Assembly (NCBI GenBank): GCA_013399015.1
Contig: VWZX01010624.1
Coordinates: 579-64,578, forward strand
From: Galbula dea
Taxonomy: Eukaryota; Chordata; Aves; Piciformes; Galbulidae
Direction of reading: 5' to 3'
DNA length: 64,000 nt
Shown here: piece after piece, positions 24,662 to 39,200 of the stretch
Layout of the letters: the number at the start of each line of letters is the position of its first letter
Position numbering within the stretch: position 1 is the stretch's first letter
Position numbers and translations under genes: made by a program
Notes under the pieces: model-generated
Database searches by the model: none
The model's input: the letters and a program-made list of their open reading frames with translations, nothing else
What the model was told of the DNA's origin: nothing

Positions 24662-24785
24662 GAAGACTTGCACTCCAATGGTGTGAAGGCTTTAAAGTAC
24701 TACTGCTCAGGAGATGAATTTAAAATTTGCATTTAGTAAAACTAATCAGCAGAAATATTTGAAGCTATCTTGTATCTATAATTGC

Positions 24786-25375
24786 AGTAGAAATAGTATG
24801 GCCAGCAGCATGTATGTCCTCCTGTACTTGGCACTGGTGAGGCCATACCTTAAATGTTGTGATCAGTTTTGGGTCCCTCTCCACAAGAAGGACATTGAGT
24901 TGCTGAAGCGTGTCCCAAAAAGGGAAATGAAGTTGGTGAAGGGTCTAGAGCACAAGTGTTATGAGGAGTGGCTGAGGGGACTGGGTTTGCTTAGTCTGCT
25001 GAAGAGGAGGCTCAGGGAAGACCTTCTTGCTCTCTATAACAACCTGAAAGGAGGTTGTGGTAAGATGGGACTTGGTCTCTTCTCCCTAGTAACAAGTGAT
25101 AGGACAAGAGGAAATGGCTTCAAGTTGCTCCAGGGGAGGTTCAAATTAGATATTAGGAAGAGTTTCTTCATGGAAAGGGTTATCAGGCATTGGAACAGGA
25201 TGGTCAGTGAGGTGGTAGAACTCCAGACTTCCAGGTCCCTGGAAGTGTTCAAGAAATAAAAACATGTATATGTGGTGCTTGAGGACACAGCTTACTGGGA
25301 ATGGTTGTGTTGGGTAGACAGTTGTACTTGATGATCTCAGAGGTCTTTTTCAACCATAATGATTCTATGATTCTT
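24786..25375 (+). mobile_element. CR1 LINE, 5'-truncated, with long readable ORF2 end
   Basis: The frame from 24714 to 25259 is open for 181 codons. From about codon 29 it is CR1 ORF2: LVRPYLKCCDQFWVPLHKKD, KREMKLVKGLEHKCYEEW, LGLLSLLKRRLREDLLALY, TSDRTRGNGFK, DIRKSFFMERVIRHWN and an SLEVFKK end. The 3' UTR has 'acttgatgatctcagaggtc' and the tail attctatgattct near 25360-25375. The absence of frameshifts and stops indicates a younger copy than most in the window. No RT domain is attached, so it is inactive. Confidence 0.93.
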
Positions 25376-28300
25376 TTCTGACAATGCATTCTTGCTTAAG
25401 AGCATCTAGCATCCTCTGCCCAACCCAAAACCACAGAGGCAGAGTGACAAAGAAATCTCCCTCTCTAAGAACATAAAGAAGAACTATTTTAACAAGGCAG
25501 TTACAAAGCTTGTCATAAATTAACTGCTTGGTTTTCACAGGGATCATAAAATTTTTCCAGTTTCAGTCTGTTCTACCGTTTACATTAAAACACTCCCAGG
25601 GGCTGGCAGTCGCTTTGCCCTGTGGAGGAGGTCCTGCTTTCTCTGTTGGAGGTCTACTGAGGATGGTGGCCACCCATGACATGAAATATGCAACAGCTAC
25701 CCTTTCCACCCATCAGAGCTGCAACAAGGAGCCCAGAAAGCTTATTTAATACCTCCCTGTTTGTGTATAATTTCTTTCTACAGAAACTGAATGACAACAT
25801 CAACCTTGCAAAGATAAGAAAGCATCAGGCTGAAACATGACCTTTATTTCCATACAGTCATTTTACTGTTACTATAGTAATGAGTAGCAGGATCCTAAAG
25901 AGCTGCAGATTCAGAGCTTATATTTTCATGTTATTGGTTAATGGTTTCCTATGTATCAAATTCAGTAGATTAAGTCTCTTGCTGGGAAATTTCCTGGTAC
26001 AGAGATGTGTGCATGTGTATGCACACAGACTCGTGTGTGTGCACAGACATGTTGCATATGTGCAATTCCCTGTTGGAAGTGACGTTTTAACAGGGTGTTT
26101 GCTGGAGTAAATGATGTTCACACTATTCCAAGGCAGATGTGAGAGATCCATATGCTGTGCTTTTTTTATACCTTAAACCAGATTTACTGTGAAAATAGGT
26201 GCACTATATGATGGTGATTTTTGGTTTCTCTACTTGCCTCTGCTGGGTCTTGGATTTTTTTCCCTTGTTTTACTTGTTTGTAAGCCTCCTGGTAGAAGAT
26301 TCATTAGCATTTACTGAGTTGATAAACGGTTTCTATTCTCCAGTCCTGTTACAATTTTCTGTTACATTTTTCAATCAATTATTTTTAGCCATTGATATCC
26401 AAGCTTGTAAAACCACCTATGAATAACAGGCACAGTAAGATGAAATATCCACTAGAAAATATTTGACGAGAAATATCAGTACCTTATTCTTTGATGGGTT
26501 TTCTTACTATCCTAAGTAAACATAATGGAGCCATGTCCTTTATCTCTAGACTGCCCAACAGCTAGATACAAATACACCCATCTATCTGTCAGTCTGCCTA
26601 GCTACCTACCTAGCTATATCTCTTCCGCTTGCTTATAGAAACATTTTTCCTAGACAGTTTATTTTCTCAGCAGAAATTTGCAACTTCTGAAACAAAGTGA
26701 ATGAAGAGTTGAATATACTGTTATCCAAACTCTCCCCCAAAAGGGCAGACATTGGAAAGTTCTCTTTAAATGCTGAGATTCTTGGTACTTCATATCCTCT
26801 ACAAAAAAAAAGAGTGAGTGAAAAATGAACAAGTCATGGATTTTTAGTGCTCTAATGACTTATACTAATGTATTCCTTCATCTAAATACAGATTTCTACT
26901 TAAAATTCAGTATGCAGGGGTATTATGAATTCTAGCTTAACAGATTCCAAATAATTGCCCTTTACAAATGATGAATAGCTGTTTAAAGCCACTGATAAGA
27001 ATATACTATTTCTCCCACAACAATGAGCCTTCCCCATTACTGTATCATATATGCCTGAAATTAGTTTATTATTTTTTTATTGATATGCAAACTACAGGCT
27101 GACGGCAGATGGCAAATAACCCCTCACTCTAACACCAGCCCCTCCAAAAGAAAGCCTCATCTATGCTACCGTTCTTGTAGGGGGACAAAAAAGAGAGATA
27201 AGAAGATAGCTTTTGTATTGAAGGCAGGCCACTGTAATGCAGATGATGCCATCATCTCCTGTAGTCAGTTTTCAGATTTTCTGACATAAAAAGAATAAGA
27301 TATAAGGTTGAATTAATGACCAGATTTTACACAACTGCAATTCAAGATGCTTTCTCTGTGCTGTTCATGCTTTTTAAAACAACTATTCTAGACTTGTTCT
27401 TTCATTTAAAAGGTGAGCATCCAGAAATACTGAAATTAAAAATACATTATTCATGTATTCGACATAGGAATGACCTGACAAAAATTTCACTTAACAGAGC
27501 TGATGGTTTCTTCATAACACATGAAAACCTTTGAAAACACCAGGCAAAACAGATTAAATGCATCTACAGTTGAATTGCAGTTATGCATACAACATAATAT
27601 TGGAAGTTTCTGAGGCTGTATGTGTTTTGTGTTTCAAACACACCTGCTGTATTTATATGCAGCACCTGGGAAAATATATGCAAAAGGTGAATCTATTAGA
27701 AAACTAAGAGCTTTTTCTTCAAAAATTGATAGAGGTGGGTGGCAAGGGCTGTGAAGGATTATCTCAAATATTTAGGAAGACATACAAAGATATTGGACAC
27801 TGACACCAGTAGTTTTGTCAAATAATGTGGTAATGCTGAAGTTTTAAGACAGTGGTGTACGCATATATGTATGGTTTCTCACTATGTAATGGTTGGGTTC
27901 TACCAAACTTCTAGATTACAATCAGAAATAAAACACTTGCTGGATGAAATGTACATATATATATGAAATCAAATTGCATTAAGAAACATTAGTATTTTCT
28001 ATTATGCACATATTGCTCAACATAACATCCTATTAGTGCTCTCTTGCTTTCTGTGTCCATATGTGACTGCATGTAATTACGTAAGTGGACAGAGATTGCA
28101 CCTCAGATAAACATTTGATGCTGGAAAAATATTTGCCAGTACTCTTATTAGTTGAAGCTAACAGCTAAATGAAAACCTCTTCATTCTTTCCTAGAGATTA
28201 GAAAGTTACTGTAAGAATTCTTTTACTTTCCCCATTTTCATCTTTCCTACCTGCAAGCAATTTAGATTTGCTTTCCAATCAGATTCCCTTGGCAAACTCA

Positions 28301-31300
28301 GCAACACCACAAGAGGTCCTAAAAGTGAGTTAAAGTAGTTTTATGTCTTAAACATACTTGCATCTATAATGATTGGCTCTGGTCCCTTTAGCCTTTTATT
28401 ATTTTCTATAGGAGCAGGGCAGTTACCCCCCTCTCAGGGCCTTTTCTTCCTCTCTCTGGGGTAGGCTGCCTTCTCCACACACCACTAGTACCCAGAAAAG
28501 AATGGTTCTTCTGTTTATCTGGCTGCCTGCATATTGCATCCATTGCTCCATTCAGCTTGTCTTTTCAGGTCTGCTAGCTGCTGTACAACTTAGCTTTTGT
28601 GCTCTACTGCCAGGGGTTTTCTGAAGCCAGACGCTCTTTGAAAAGCGGGTATATTTGCATAAACAATACCATGTGAGGAGGTCTGCTGGAAACAAAATCA
28701 AAATTCAGCTGAGCAAATCTTACTAAACAACTCATTTCTTCAACCAACACCTCCTATCATTACCATTTGTTTGCTAAATTATAGCCAAAAATGTGAGCTG
28801 CTCTTTGTTTTCACTTGTTCTTGTGTATAGATTCCTTGTATCAGCTGAAGTATATTTTGTTTTCAAATTTAGGCTGAGCAGAGGCCCTTAAACAGAATTT
28901 GGTATATGGAATGAGAAAAACATGGTTGTGTTAAATAAGGAACAGAAGGCCAGCCATGCATCAGCTAGCTTGCAACCCAGATTGAATTTGTACTGAAGGC
29001 TCATCAAAATGCATATCAGAAACAAGATCTACCCATCAGCTTGCTGAGATTTCAGGTCAGTGATGGCAGGGCAGGTTTATCAGAACAGAACAGGGAGAGG
29101 AAGGCTTACCACTGTGGCTGATAACTGAAGGAACCATTCTAGAAATATGTGTGCTTAAAATAAATCTCTAGTGGCTTAAAATACTGGATATACTGAGTGC
29201 ATGTGCACGTGTATGCACATAAACACAAACATAAAGAGGTCATACATATGTATACATGAGTGAATTCATGTATATTTCTATGCAGAAGCAAACATACACA
29301 CATGGTCTGTGCCACAGACTCTGTGCATCTACAATATCTTCCCCATGGGAATAAAAATAATTAGGTTAACCCTGAAAAAAAACAGGCAGGCAAAAGTACC
29401 CACGTGGAAAAAAAAGCAAGAATATAGTTTCATAAACCGCTGCTTATATCTCTTTCTTACTTGTATTTTTTATTCAAATATCTAGCTAGGTCATGCATCC
29501 CTCACCATTCCATTAAATTGCAATCTTAATTTTGCTGTCTTGCTCAGATGTTTTGGATATAATTAATAACAATATTCAAAATCTCCCCTACTGCACTAGG
29601 TCTGTACCTATAGCATTTCTGGTTTCACTGCCTATCAAACCACACTCCTCTATCAAAAAAAAATTATGCCTATGTATGCGTTCAGCATACAAAAATACCA
29701 TGAATGAGTGGTTCTCTGACTACCCCACTGCATTGATGGCTGCCCACTTTCCAAGCCCCAGGGCCTAGCAGTTCAGGAAAATCCAGATGGCCTCCAAATA
29801 TTAACTCCATCCGCAGGTTAAAACAACATACACAGGGGATTTTTGTGGGTCTTTTTTTTATTGATCTGGGTTCTTCCCACACAAAACCCGGCTCAGAGGA
29901 GCACTTTGAACAGAAGGTCTCCTGTCTCATGTCTTTTCACCTACAGACAGGAATTCTACCAAACAGCTTGCCAGGCACCTCCCTGAAGTAGCCCTAAGTC
30001 TGAAGTAGCCTCAAGTCAGACTTCATTTCTGTCATGGGACACCAGTCAGGGTGAGTGCCACCCTGAGCATCTACCTGAATGGAAAGGTAGCAGAAAACTG
30101 CAAGGAAATACATTAATTCCTTCATATGATTTCCAAGTCCTCTATAAGATGTGGAGCTTTCTTATTCTTACCTGGAACATAAAGTATCCTTTTTCATGCA
30201 ACACTGGAAAATGAAGGTCAGTGAAGGTTCTGTTAAGGAACTGGGATTTTGTGGGAATCAGCCCTTCAAGGTATTTACAGTTTGTTACATGAAAAAAATT
30301 ACTACACAAATAACATACATAAACCATATCCTTTAAGGTTTAATAAGTGTGTTAGTGATAGGAATGCCAACTACATAACATATGTAAACATGGCTTTATT
30401 ATTTTTCTTCATCACCCATAATAAATATTTCATTATTCTGAAATTAAAGGCATGGACAGCACCCCTTATTCAAACCAACCCCTTGTATTAATTTACAACA
30501 TAAATTGCTATATCAAGTAAAAGAGAAAACAATAATAGAAATAACCAGGATTTGGTGCTCTACCAATAAAATCCAAAATGCCTGCTACAACAATGCCTTA
30601 AAATTCTAAGCTTGAGCACATTTGTCATCCAGCAGCTCATCACTTTGCACTAAAGAAGTGAGTCTCTCCCAAGTTCAATCCTCTCTGCATGTCCTTGTTT
30701 AGCCCCACAGGGCCAAGCAAGGTCCTCCGTCTCTGCAAAACCAGACACAACCCCATTGTTACCTCTTCCAGTTCACTCTCTTTTTGACTGGTGCATATAT
30801 CCTCTCAGCAAGGTCTGAAACTGGTCCTGAAATCTACTGATTTCACTGGTCCCTGCAGTGGGGAGTGAAACTGTTGTAACTTCATGGAGCCCTTCACTGA
30901 AGTTAACAGGGAAACTTTTATGGAAGTATATTAGACCTCAAATCAGCAAGGTATATGGTGGGCAAACAACATTACTCTCACTGAAGGTAATTCCTCCTGT
31001 TACAGCTGGGACATAAATAGGGAAATACAGGAGAAACTTTTCAATATTAACCAGTGTGTCACCTCACTGGTCCAAAACATGCTATATACTCCCTGCTTTT
31101 AAGACAGGTTAGCTTCATGGTGACTTATCTGCTTCTTTAAAATGACCCACAAAGGAAGACTGTTTCTAAAGCAAAGCTCAGGAATATGTCAGCTTGAAAG
31201 CAGAACTTGCACTTGAGTGATTAACAATTACACATCCTGCAGCTAATAAGCTCCCATACGTTAGCATATGTATGATAATCTCTGTTTTTCTGAGGATTTT

Positions 31301-32904
31301 CTCTATATTACGCTCCCCACCTGACAAAAATAATAAGAAAAAAGAAATGCACAGAAGAAATCGTAGTGTTTATGTAAGACAGACAATGCCCGATTAGCAT
31401 TAGCTATGTGCTCATTATAGTACAAGAAGAATTAGAGGGGAGGGTTGGAAGTAGGAGAGAAGAAAGAGTGAGCTCCATGTTGTTTGCAGAATGCATTTTT
31501 CATGAAGTCTGCAAAATGCTTTGGAGGGGGGTTTGCATGACTGGATTTTGTAATCCTTATAACTTGGAAATCAATAAGATAAATGGAGGAGAACTGAACA
31601 GCTAGTGGCCTCAGTCTTGATGATTCCAGGATAAATCCTTTTAATAAACATGAAACTGCAGCAGAGCAGAAACTCTAAGTCCTGCTTTTGATTTAAAGAT
31701 GTTTACCTCTGTATCTGCTACATTTCTTGAGTTTTATTCTCCTCCTCTGTTTTATCTCTCTGGCTACCCATACAGTTAATTGTTTTCTGCATTTATTCTT
31801 CAATGATGAAGGGTGCGTGTACATGCATAACACATCAATATATGCAGACAGTGGGGACATATATATATATATATAGTTTTGTTTTGAGGTGGCTCCCAAG
31901 AAGGCTTAATGGAAAATAACTGTCATCTTATGGTCAATTTGTTTATGCTTGAAACATGTTGTTTTCTGTATGGGAGATTCACATTTGTGAAACATGCAAA
32001 GGTAGAGAAGAAGTACTTACTTACAGCTACATTTTGATGGTGATGGTGGAATTGTTTAAGGGAATTGTTAAAAAAAATGAAACAAACTGCATCATTTTCA
32101 CAGCATTAGCACTCCTTCACTAGTTAATCTGTCAGAGTTGTGATTTGACATAATAAATGTTTGATTAGTTTAAACATTTCTACAATATAAAAACAAGAAT
32201 TTGGAAGTTCAATATTTAATATCCAGGCTTCCCTTGATATGCACAGGGGGCAAAAATACATTTAGATCTTTCATTTATTTTCCAATTAACTGTTCCTTAT
32301 CCATGCATTAATATTACAGATGTCTCAAGAATAATTAAAACAGATAAGCAATTTATAAAAATCTTCACATTTCATGCTAATTACCATAATGTAATGTTAC
32401 ATTTCTATTAGCAGCTTTTGTTCCCTCCCCTCACCCTTTACTTCTATCAAGCCTGGGGCCTTAGCCAGTCAGCATATTATAAATCTTTGTTAAAATATGA
32501 CAGGAAGCTAAGAAGCTTGCAACAAAGCAAATTGGACAGTGATGGAGTTCTCCTTTCTGTACGTTCATTTCCCAAAAGCTAGTCTGTCATCAAATATGAA
32601 AATAATGATGGTTTTTCACAACTTCTTGCTGTGAAGACTAAGGGGCTTCCAGGACAAAGGTTTGTAAGTATTGACTTTGAAGAGTCACAGCCATGCCATG
32701 AGAAAGGCAGAGGAGAGCAATTTGATCCTAGGATCCTTTTAGAGACACTAATGATGGGCCCAGGGAGGAACAAAAGAGTCAACACACCTCGTACTACTAT
32801 ATCACACAATTATCTTCACAGGGAGTTAAGTTCCATCTGATAGGGAGTTGTCTTGTTTGTTCACACCATTCCTACACAAGATTATTATGAGGATTTAAAA
32901 ATAA
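25376..32904. other. Long unique stretch, no recognised gene or repeat
   Basis: Seven and a half kilobases of AT-rich sequence. Minor content: a GT/CA-rich patch at about 26005-26050, CTAC/CTAT-type tetranucleotides at about 26575-26622, a 17-bp tandem duplication at about 29982-30016 (ctgaagtagcc), and an (AT)n run at 31857-31875. A particularly TAAT-rich part at about 32080-32560 resembles conserved non-coding DNA in composition, which could not be tested. All open frames are short and motif-free. Confidence 0.5.
31857..31875. repeat. (AT)n dinucleotide repeat
   Basis: About nine uninterrupted AT units directly after 'gtgggg'. Confidence 0.9.
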
Positions 32905-33217
32905 TCATTCTAAGGGGAATTCCTGCTGGTGTCAGCCTCTTCTGCCAGGTATCTAGTGATAGGACAAGAGAAAATGGCCTCAAGTTGCACCAGGGGTGGT
33001 TCAGGTTGGATATTAAGAAAAATTTCTTCACTGTGAGTGGTTAAGCATTGGAACAGGCTGCCCAGGGAAGTGGTGGAGTCCACCATCCCTGGTGGTGTTC
33101 AAAAAACATGTAGACGTGCCGTTTTGCAGCATGGTTTAGTGTGCAGGGTGATGTTGGGTCGATGGTTGGACTTGATGATCTTAGAGGTCTTTCAGTCTTA
33201 ATGATTTTATTAATCTA
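32905..33217 (+). mobile_element. CR1 3' end, 5'-truncated
   Basis: A short frame at 32853-33044 contains SSDRTRENGLKLHQGWF and DIKKNFFTVSG, followed out of frame by the HWNRLP segment 'cattggaacaggctgccc' and a VFKKHVDVPF-like end. The 3' UTR reads 'tggacttgatgatcttag', with a weak decayed tail near 33200-33217. It is similar in type to the 24786 copy. Confidence 0.9.
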
Positions 33218-36200
33218 TGTTTGATATTCAAACCATCAAGTTGGAGAACAGAAATAATGATATATGGTATTATGTGAATATTCCCAGACCTCCCTTCCAG
33301 ACATCAGTAGAACCAAACACAAAGTCAAGTTAAACAGCATGGTTACCAAAAACAATTTGGAGTAAGAAATCAAAACAGGTTCAAACCTCTGATCTTATGA
33401 AGAGTTTACTTTGATAAAGAGTTTTCCTATTCTGGAATATGAGACTTTGTATCAATAAAATGATGCAAGTGTTCAAGTGTTTAAAAGAAGGGGAGAAACT
33501 TGTTCAATGAATTATCTAAAATGAACACTATGATCAGCTTCAGTGGTAGCAATACAGATGGCCAGGATGTTAGCACTTGTACCCTCAGAGAAGCGCACAT
33601 ATACATGCCTCCTTCTGCTCTGGTGCTGCATGGCAAAGCCAAGAGCTCAAGTCTGCTATTAGCTGCATCTCAGCAACCTCTTCCACTCAGCCTTTGAGCA
33701 GTAATTTGTGTGATAATACAGATAATGTACCTCTATATGTTTCAAAAATACACTTATCTAAGCTTTCAGAAATAATAATGTAGTTTAGGTTTAATTTTGT
33801 TTTTATTCCTGAAATAGACTTTGATACAAGGCAGTGGAAATGAGATATTAAATAAAAATCTTGCTCTGATGCCAACTCCCAGAACCTTCCTTTAAGGAAA
33901 AGAGCACATATGTGCATCTCCTCAGCTGCTTCCCTGTCTATTGATTTAAAGCTACAACACTTTTTTTTTTATATCACTGAATTTATCTTTATTTATTGCA
34001 ACATTGATAACATTCAAACTGCATTAGATAATGTACTAGATAAGATATCTTTTTAAAACCTCTTACTGAGATTCTTTTGGGACTGGCATGTAATTGAAAA
34101 CACTTAATGGAATATTTCAGGACATATTACCAGAGAATGAACAAGAGAACCACATCTCACTTTAAAATGCCACAAAAAAATCACTTGAAATGATCATGGC
34201 TGTGTTTTAGTGTAGAAAAGGATAAGTAAAACAATTTACATAGAATTTCTTTATTTCTGAAATTATTTTCTCTTTGTTGCATTTGACAATTCACCAAATG
34301 CCTTTTCAGAAGTGCCTGATATTCCTTTTGATTAAGTAGTGAGGGGCAAAAAGTGATACATTTTTTTAAAGACTGCTGAATGCATTGGGTGTGTTTACAC
34401 CCTCAGGGCCAAATACCCAGTCTGCTCACTCCCTCAGGAAGAAATACCAGTGCCTACAAGTTCTGCTTTGGCCTCTTCTATGATGGTACAAAGCCAACTT
34501 GTAATACTCTTGGTTAGGGCTTGGTTTGCACTGACCTTATATCAGTTAGGCCATAAGAATATTTCGGTCTTGGAAGGGTCAAAACTGTTAAGTAATGAGG
34601 TTTCTGATACAGCAAAATCCAGTCAAGACACTTTTGAAGCTGGAAGTCTTATGAACTTCCTGGGTGCTTGCACAGACTCAGGCAAAAGGAGACATCCTTC
34701 TTTTGTTATAAGTAAACTGAGGAACAGAGAGTTTAAGTAGGCTTTCCTGAGATCACATAACAGACCTAGAAAGCCAGGAATAGCAGCCAACTTGCCTGTC
34801 TCCACCATCATACAGAATACAGAAGGAGATACCCTGCAGGCAGATGACATCCCTACGCATTCATACTGCAAATCTACCAATGAAACTCTCCCTCAAGCGT
34901 GTTTGCACAAGAAAAACCTTTTGTGCAAGTATAAAAAGCTTCTACCAAGAATGTTATAGACAGTAGAAGCACTAAAAAACATCTTCAGCTGACATAAAAA
35001 ATCTTTGAGTTAAACGAACAAAAGCAAGGAAACACATTTCAGATGTAAATTTTGAAAATGCAACTGTGTCTACACATAGAGGCAAGTATATTTTTCTGAT
35101 TCAAGTTTGGCCATCCTCATACTAGAAGTATGTGAAGTTTTATAAGGGAAATATGTGTTTAGTTCTACCTGCACAACTTTAGGAGCCTTGAGCACTCAAA
35201 GTAGTCATACCATAATGATATGTCACTCAGCTCAATTGCATTCTAACAGCAGGTAAGAATCCATCTAGGACAAATGATTGTGTTTAATTTAGCCAGTGTC
35301 CCTTTTTGAGAGATAAACAGCACAGAATTGTTTGTGTTCTGTCAATGGACAAGAGAAAGAGGTCCTTTTTACAGCCTGGCATTAAAAATCAGGGCTCAAT
35401 ACAAATAAAAAGCTTGAATTCAAGATTCCTCCAAACATTGTGTTTTGACATGCAGATTAAAATGTGTTTGAGTCCTGTTTGTAACCAACTCTTCTCAGAA
35501 GAATCTCTTAACATCAGTCAGTCAACATCTTGACTTGTTTGGTATAGTTCTTCCCTTCTCTATAATGCTGGTCATGGACCTGGATTTACATGAGCACAGG
35601 GATGTGAGCACACATTATCATCATATGTCAACTTACATTTGTCTCCAGCTTTGAGAACCACATAAGCCCTTTACAAATGTGCAGCAATGGCAAAATATAC
35701 CAAATAGTCTGAGAACTAGCCCGTCCTTTCCACTTGTCACTATCTACAAGAGTCTGTGCTGCTATCAGCTAATATTGTCTGTAGGCAGACTTTTTTCCAT
35801 TGTATGCTCAGAAATGATGAGGTTCACTGAAGCTATTCTCTCTTCTTTTGTGTTCCTCTGAGTCCATTCAAATGATGACTTTAAATCTGGAAATTGAATG
35901 TGGTGAGGAAGCCACAATCACCAAAATTGAGATGGCTTATAAGCTTGATTCCGGTATTGCAAAGGTCAGCCCCAAGCATTTCCTGATGCTGAGAGATCCC
36001 ATATTACAGAGATAAGATGAATGTGGAAAGAGCCTGTGGTGAGCAGAAATCTCCATATCAGAATGGAGATCAGAAATCAACACACACAGATTTCAGTCTG
36101 TGGAAAATGAGTTGAAAGTGTGAGCTATCTGCATTCATGGTTTTGCCACTGGAGGTGTGGGGGATTTACCACCTCCTTGAGCAACACCAGCCAATGTATT

Positions 36201-39200
36201 TAAAATCCAATCATGGTCTTCCTAGGTAATAAAAGCAAACCAGTGTCAGTCACACCATCACTAAATAATTAATGCCCCTTTCAGAATATGTCTTAAACTC
36301 TCAAATAAAGGATTGTCTAAATAATATCCTTTCTGCCTTTTACAAATTCCGTCCACATTCTCACCAAATGCTCCTGCCATTGGCTTCTGAGGCAAAGTGA
36401 TTAAGACTGAACAACACACAGCATATGCTCACAGCTGGGACACATCAAAAGCAAGTTTTGAACCAGGGCATGGCACAGACATGCCTCAAGCAGCAGTGAT
36501 AGATAAAGCCCTGGTTTACTGTGTTTGGCCTCATGTGCCTTTGACAAAGTCACAAGTACCAATCACCTATTTCTGTTTATGGTGTCAAGCTGGAGAGGAT
36601 GTTTCTTAGAGGACACACTTCATGTATTCTCTAGTATCTGAGGTGATGAACACAGGCAGGATGCAAAAAATAAATAATCAGCGTGGTGAATGTCTCATAC
36701 AATTTCACATACCCATGAAGGGAGACGGGGCAAGGGTACAATGTGGTGCTCCTTGCCAATAGACACAGATTGTTTAACAGTCACCTCCAGGCAGTAAAAC
36801 CGGTTGCCAGTTCAAGTGCCAGGTAATTTTATAGGATAATTATTAACCTTACTGAAGTTATTAGAGACTAGCTACTGGCAGACTTGTGAAGTGTGAATTA
36901 TTGCTATACATCTGACCAGGAAGGATAGCTAATCCCCTCAAACATTTTATACTGAGCTGAAGATTATCCCCCTTTTTAGATATTAGAAAAATCTTCAGAA
37001 AGGATCAAATTACATAAAATTTTTACAGTTTTGGGAGAGCATTTACAAGATTTCTCTTCCATTTCTTCACCACTCACCCACCACCCTTCATACCCACCTT
37101 TCTTTCCATCAATATGTTAGGAAAACCCAGTTCTGTCTCAGCCCTCTCTGATACTGCCATTTTCTTAGTACACCACAAGCAGTGAAGTAGTGATGTGAAT
37201 CTCAGAATACCTTCCATGGAAAACATTTCTAAAGATGATAGCAGAGCTAACACCATGTGCTGAGGCAGTCAGCACAGCTCTTTTAAAGTCCCACTGTCTT
37301 CCCTCCTCCTCCTTCTCACACAAAGTTAAATTTATTGTGTTGAGGATGTAATCACTAGGTTGTTTGGGTTTTTCCCCTTCTTATCAAGCCACTGGTGAAC
37401 TACCACTGCAAGGCTGGTGGCTACCTTTCTCTCTTTCCCACCATTTTCACCCAACACTGACCCTAATGTTGAGCTTACAGTACCTGTCCCAAAGACAAAT
37501 GCTGCTGTGGAATATTACAAGACCACATCCTATGAAGGAAAGTACAAGCAAGCAACCTTTTCTGCATCTACCAGGGCCAACTTATGGTTTCATAAAGAAA
37601 ACATCACATGTACATAGTACTGAAAAGAAATGGAGGTTAACCAGAAAGAAAGAAATTAAGAAAAGCTATAGCCAAGTTTTTGGAAGGTCTCTTCAGTCTT
37701 CTTAAAAAGGAAAATGATAGAGTATCATCACAGCACACTCTCTTACATATGGTGTCCCTCACCACTGGTGTCTCAGCCTTGCTCTAACACACAACAATGT
37801 CTTTTCACATCCTTTGTCCCTGAGTGTCCAGTAGAGTCATCTGTGAGGAACAGAACTTGACTATTTCTGCAACAATTGCAGAACCATGGTCTCAGTGCTG
37901 CCAGAGATAGTAATGGCTTTGTTCTAAGCTCCTGTCACAGACCTGCATCCATACATACTGGTATTAACAGAGCAGATGTAGAGATAGTTTTCTGATGTGA
38001 GTTACTGCCATTTCCAGTCCACGACTCGTGAGTGTCTGCCACCAGGGAAAGCAATAAATTTTCAAATTCTGTCCTTTGTTACCCATCTCAGGGCTGCTTC
38101 CTCTCCTCCCTTCCGCATGTCTTTTCTGAAATAGCACATTTCTATTGGCAGGCTTTGAAGGGATGTTCCCTTGATTATCTTGCCCTTTCTTCTCCTATCC
38201 CCAGAGCTTTGCAAATGTCTTTTTTACCTTGGAGAGAAAAAAAGAAAGTGTTCTTCCTTTTCAGGGAACTGTTACATGGTAAAGCAAACAGGCTTGCATT
38301 CCTGTCATTGGTTTTCTCTCCACCCATCTTATTTCTTGATGCAAAGTTAGGAAATATCTTCTTTAAGGACAGAAAAAAAATGCTATTTATGTTACACCAA
38401 AAAGGGTAAATCCAGGTGACAGTAAGGCTGTGGAAAATGCAACCACCAGATTCCCACCACAGAGCAACTCCTGTTTTACAAGGCCACAACTGACAGATTG
38501 ACCCCAGAACTGCAAGGCATGCAGGAGTCCAGCAAACATTTTCAGTCATTCCCCTAGTATCCCATGGGAATTTTCTTGTTCTTATTTTGTTCTGGACTTT
38601 TCTGAATATGGCACTATATTAAGTGAGAATTTTGTCTGTGCTATGCTATCTCAGTTTGCCTAAGCATGCTCTACTTCCATACTGCTTTTGTGTAATAGTA
38701 GTAATAGACACCTTAGTTTCTGGAGTAAGGGACAAGAACACTTATATAACTGTACACAACATATGGTATTTTTGCTTTATTCCTTTATTTTATCTTAAAT
38801 CTCCATAAAACACTGACTGTCTTGCTCTCCAAGACACTGACTGTCATTCTCCTTTTACACTTTGTATTATAAATGAAAAAGAAGCCTTTTTTCAACTATT
38901 TGCATTTTTTATAGAGGTCCTGTTGTTGTAGTTTGTAAACTAAGAGAATGCCAGCACAGCATCATTTAAGACAGGGTTTTAAACTACTCTTTTATGCTCA
39001 TGAGCTTACTTAATCTGTTGAACTTCCTGAACCTTCTACCAGTCAAATATGAAAATTAATGTGAAAATTAAAATAAATGTGTAAATAATGGGAATTTGTT
39101 TTGATAGAAGGGGAAATGAACTGTTGCAGTTTCTGTACCTATAGGTTGGTAAGGAATCTATGCATGTAGCTATAAATTCTGCTTAATCACAGTCCAGAGG

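Noticed and set aside
38032..38549. Overlapping frames of about 125 codons on both strands
   Set aside because: No motif, no splice context, and low-complexity K/F-rich parts come from A/T runs.
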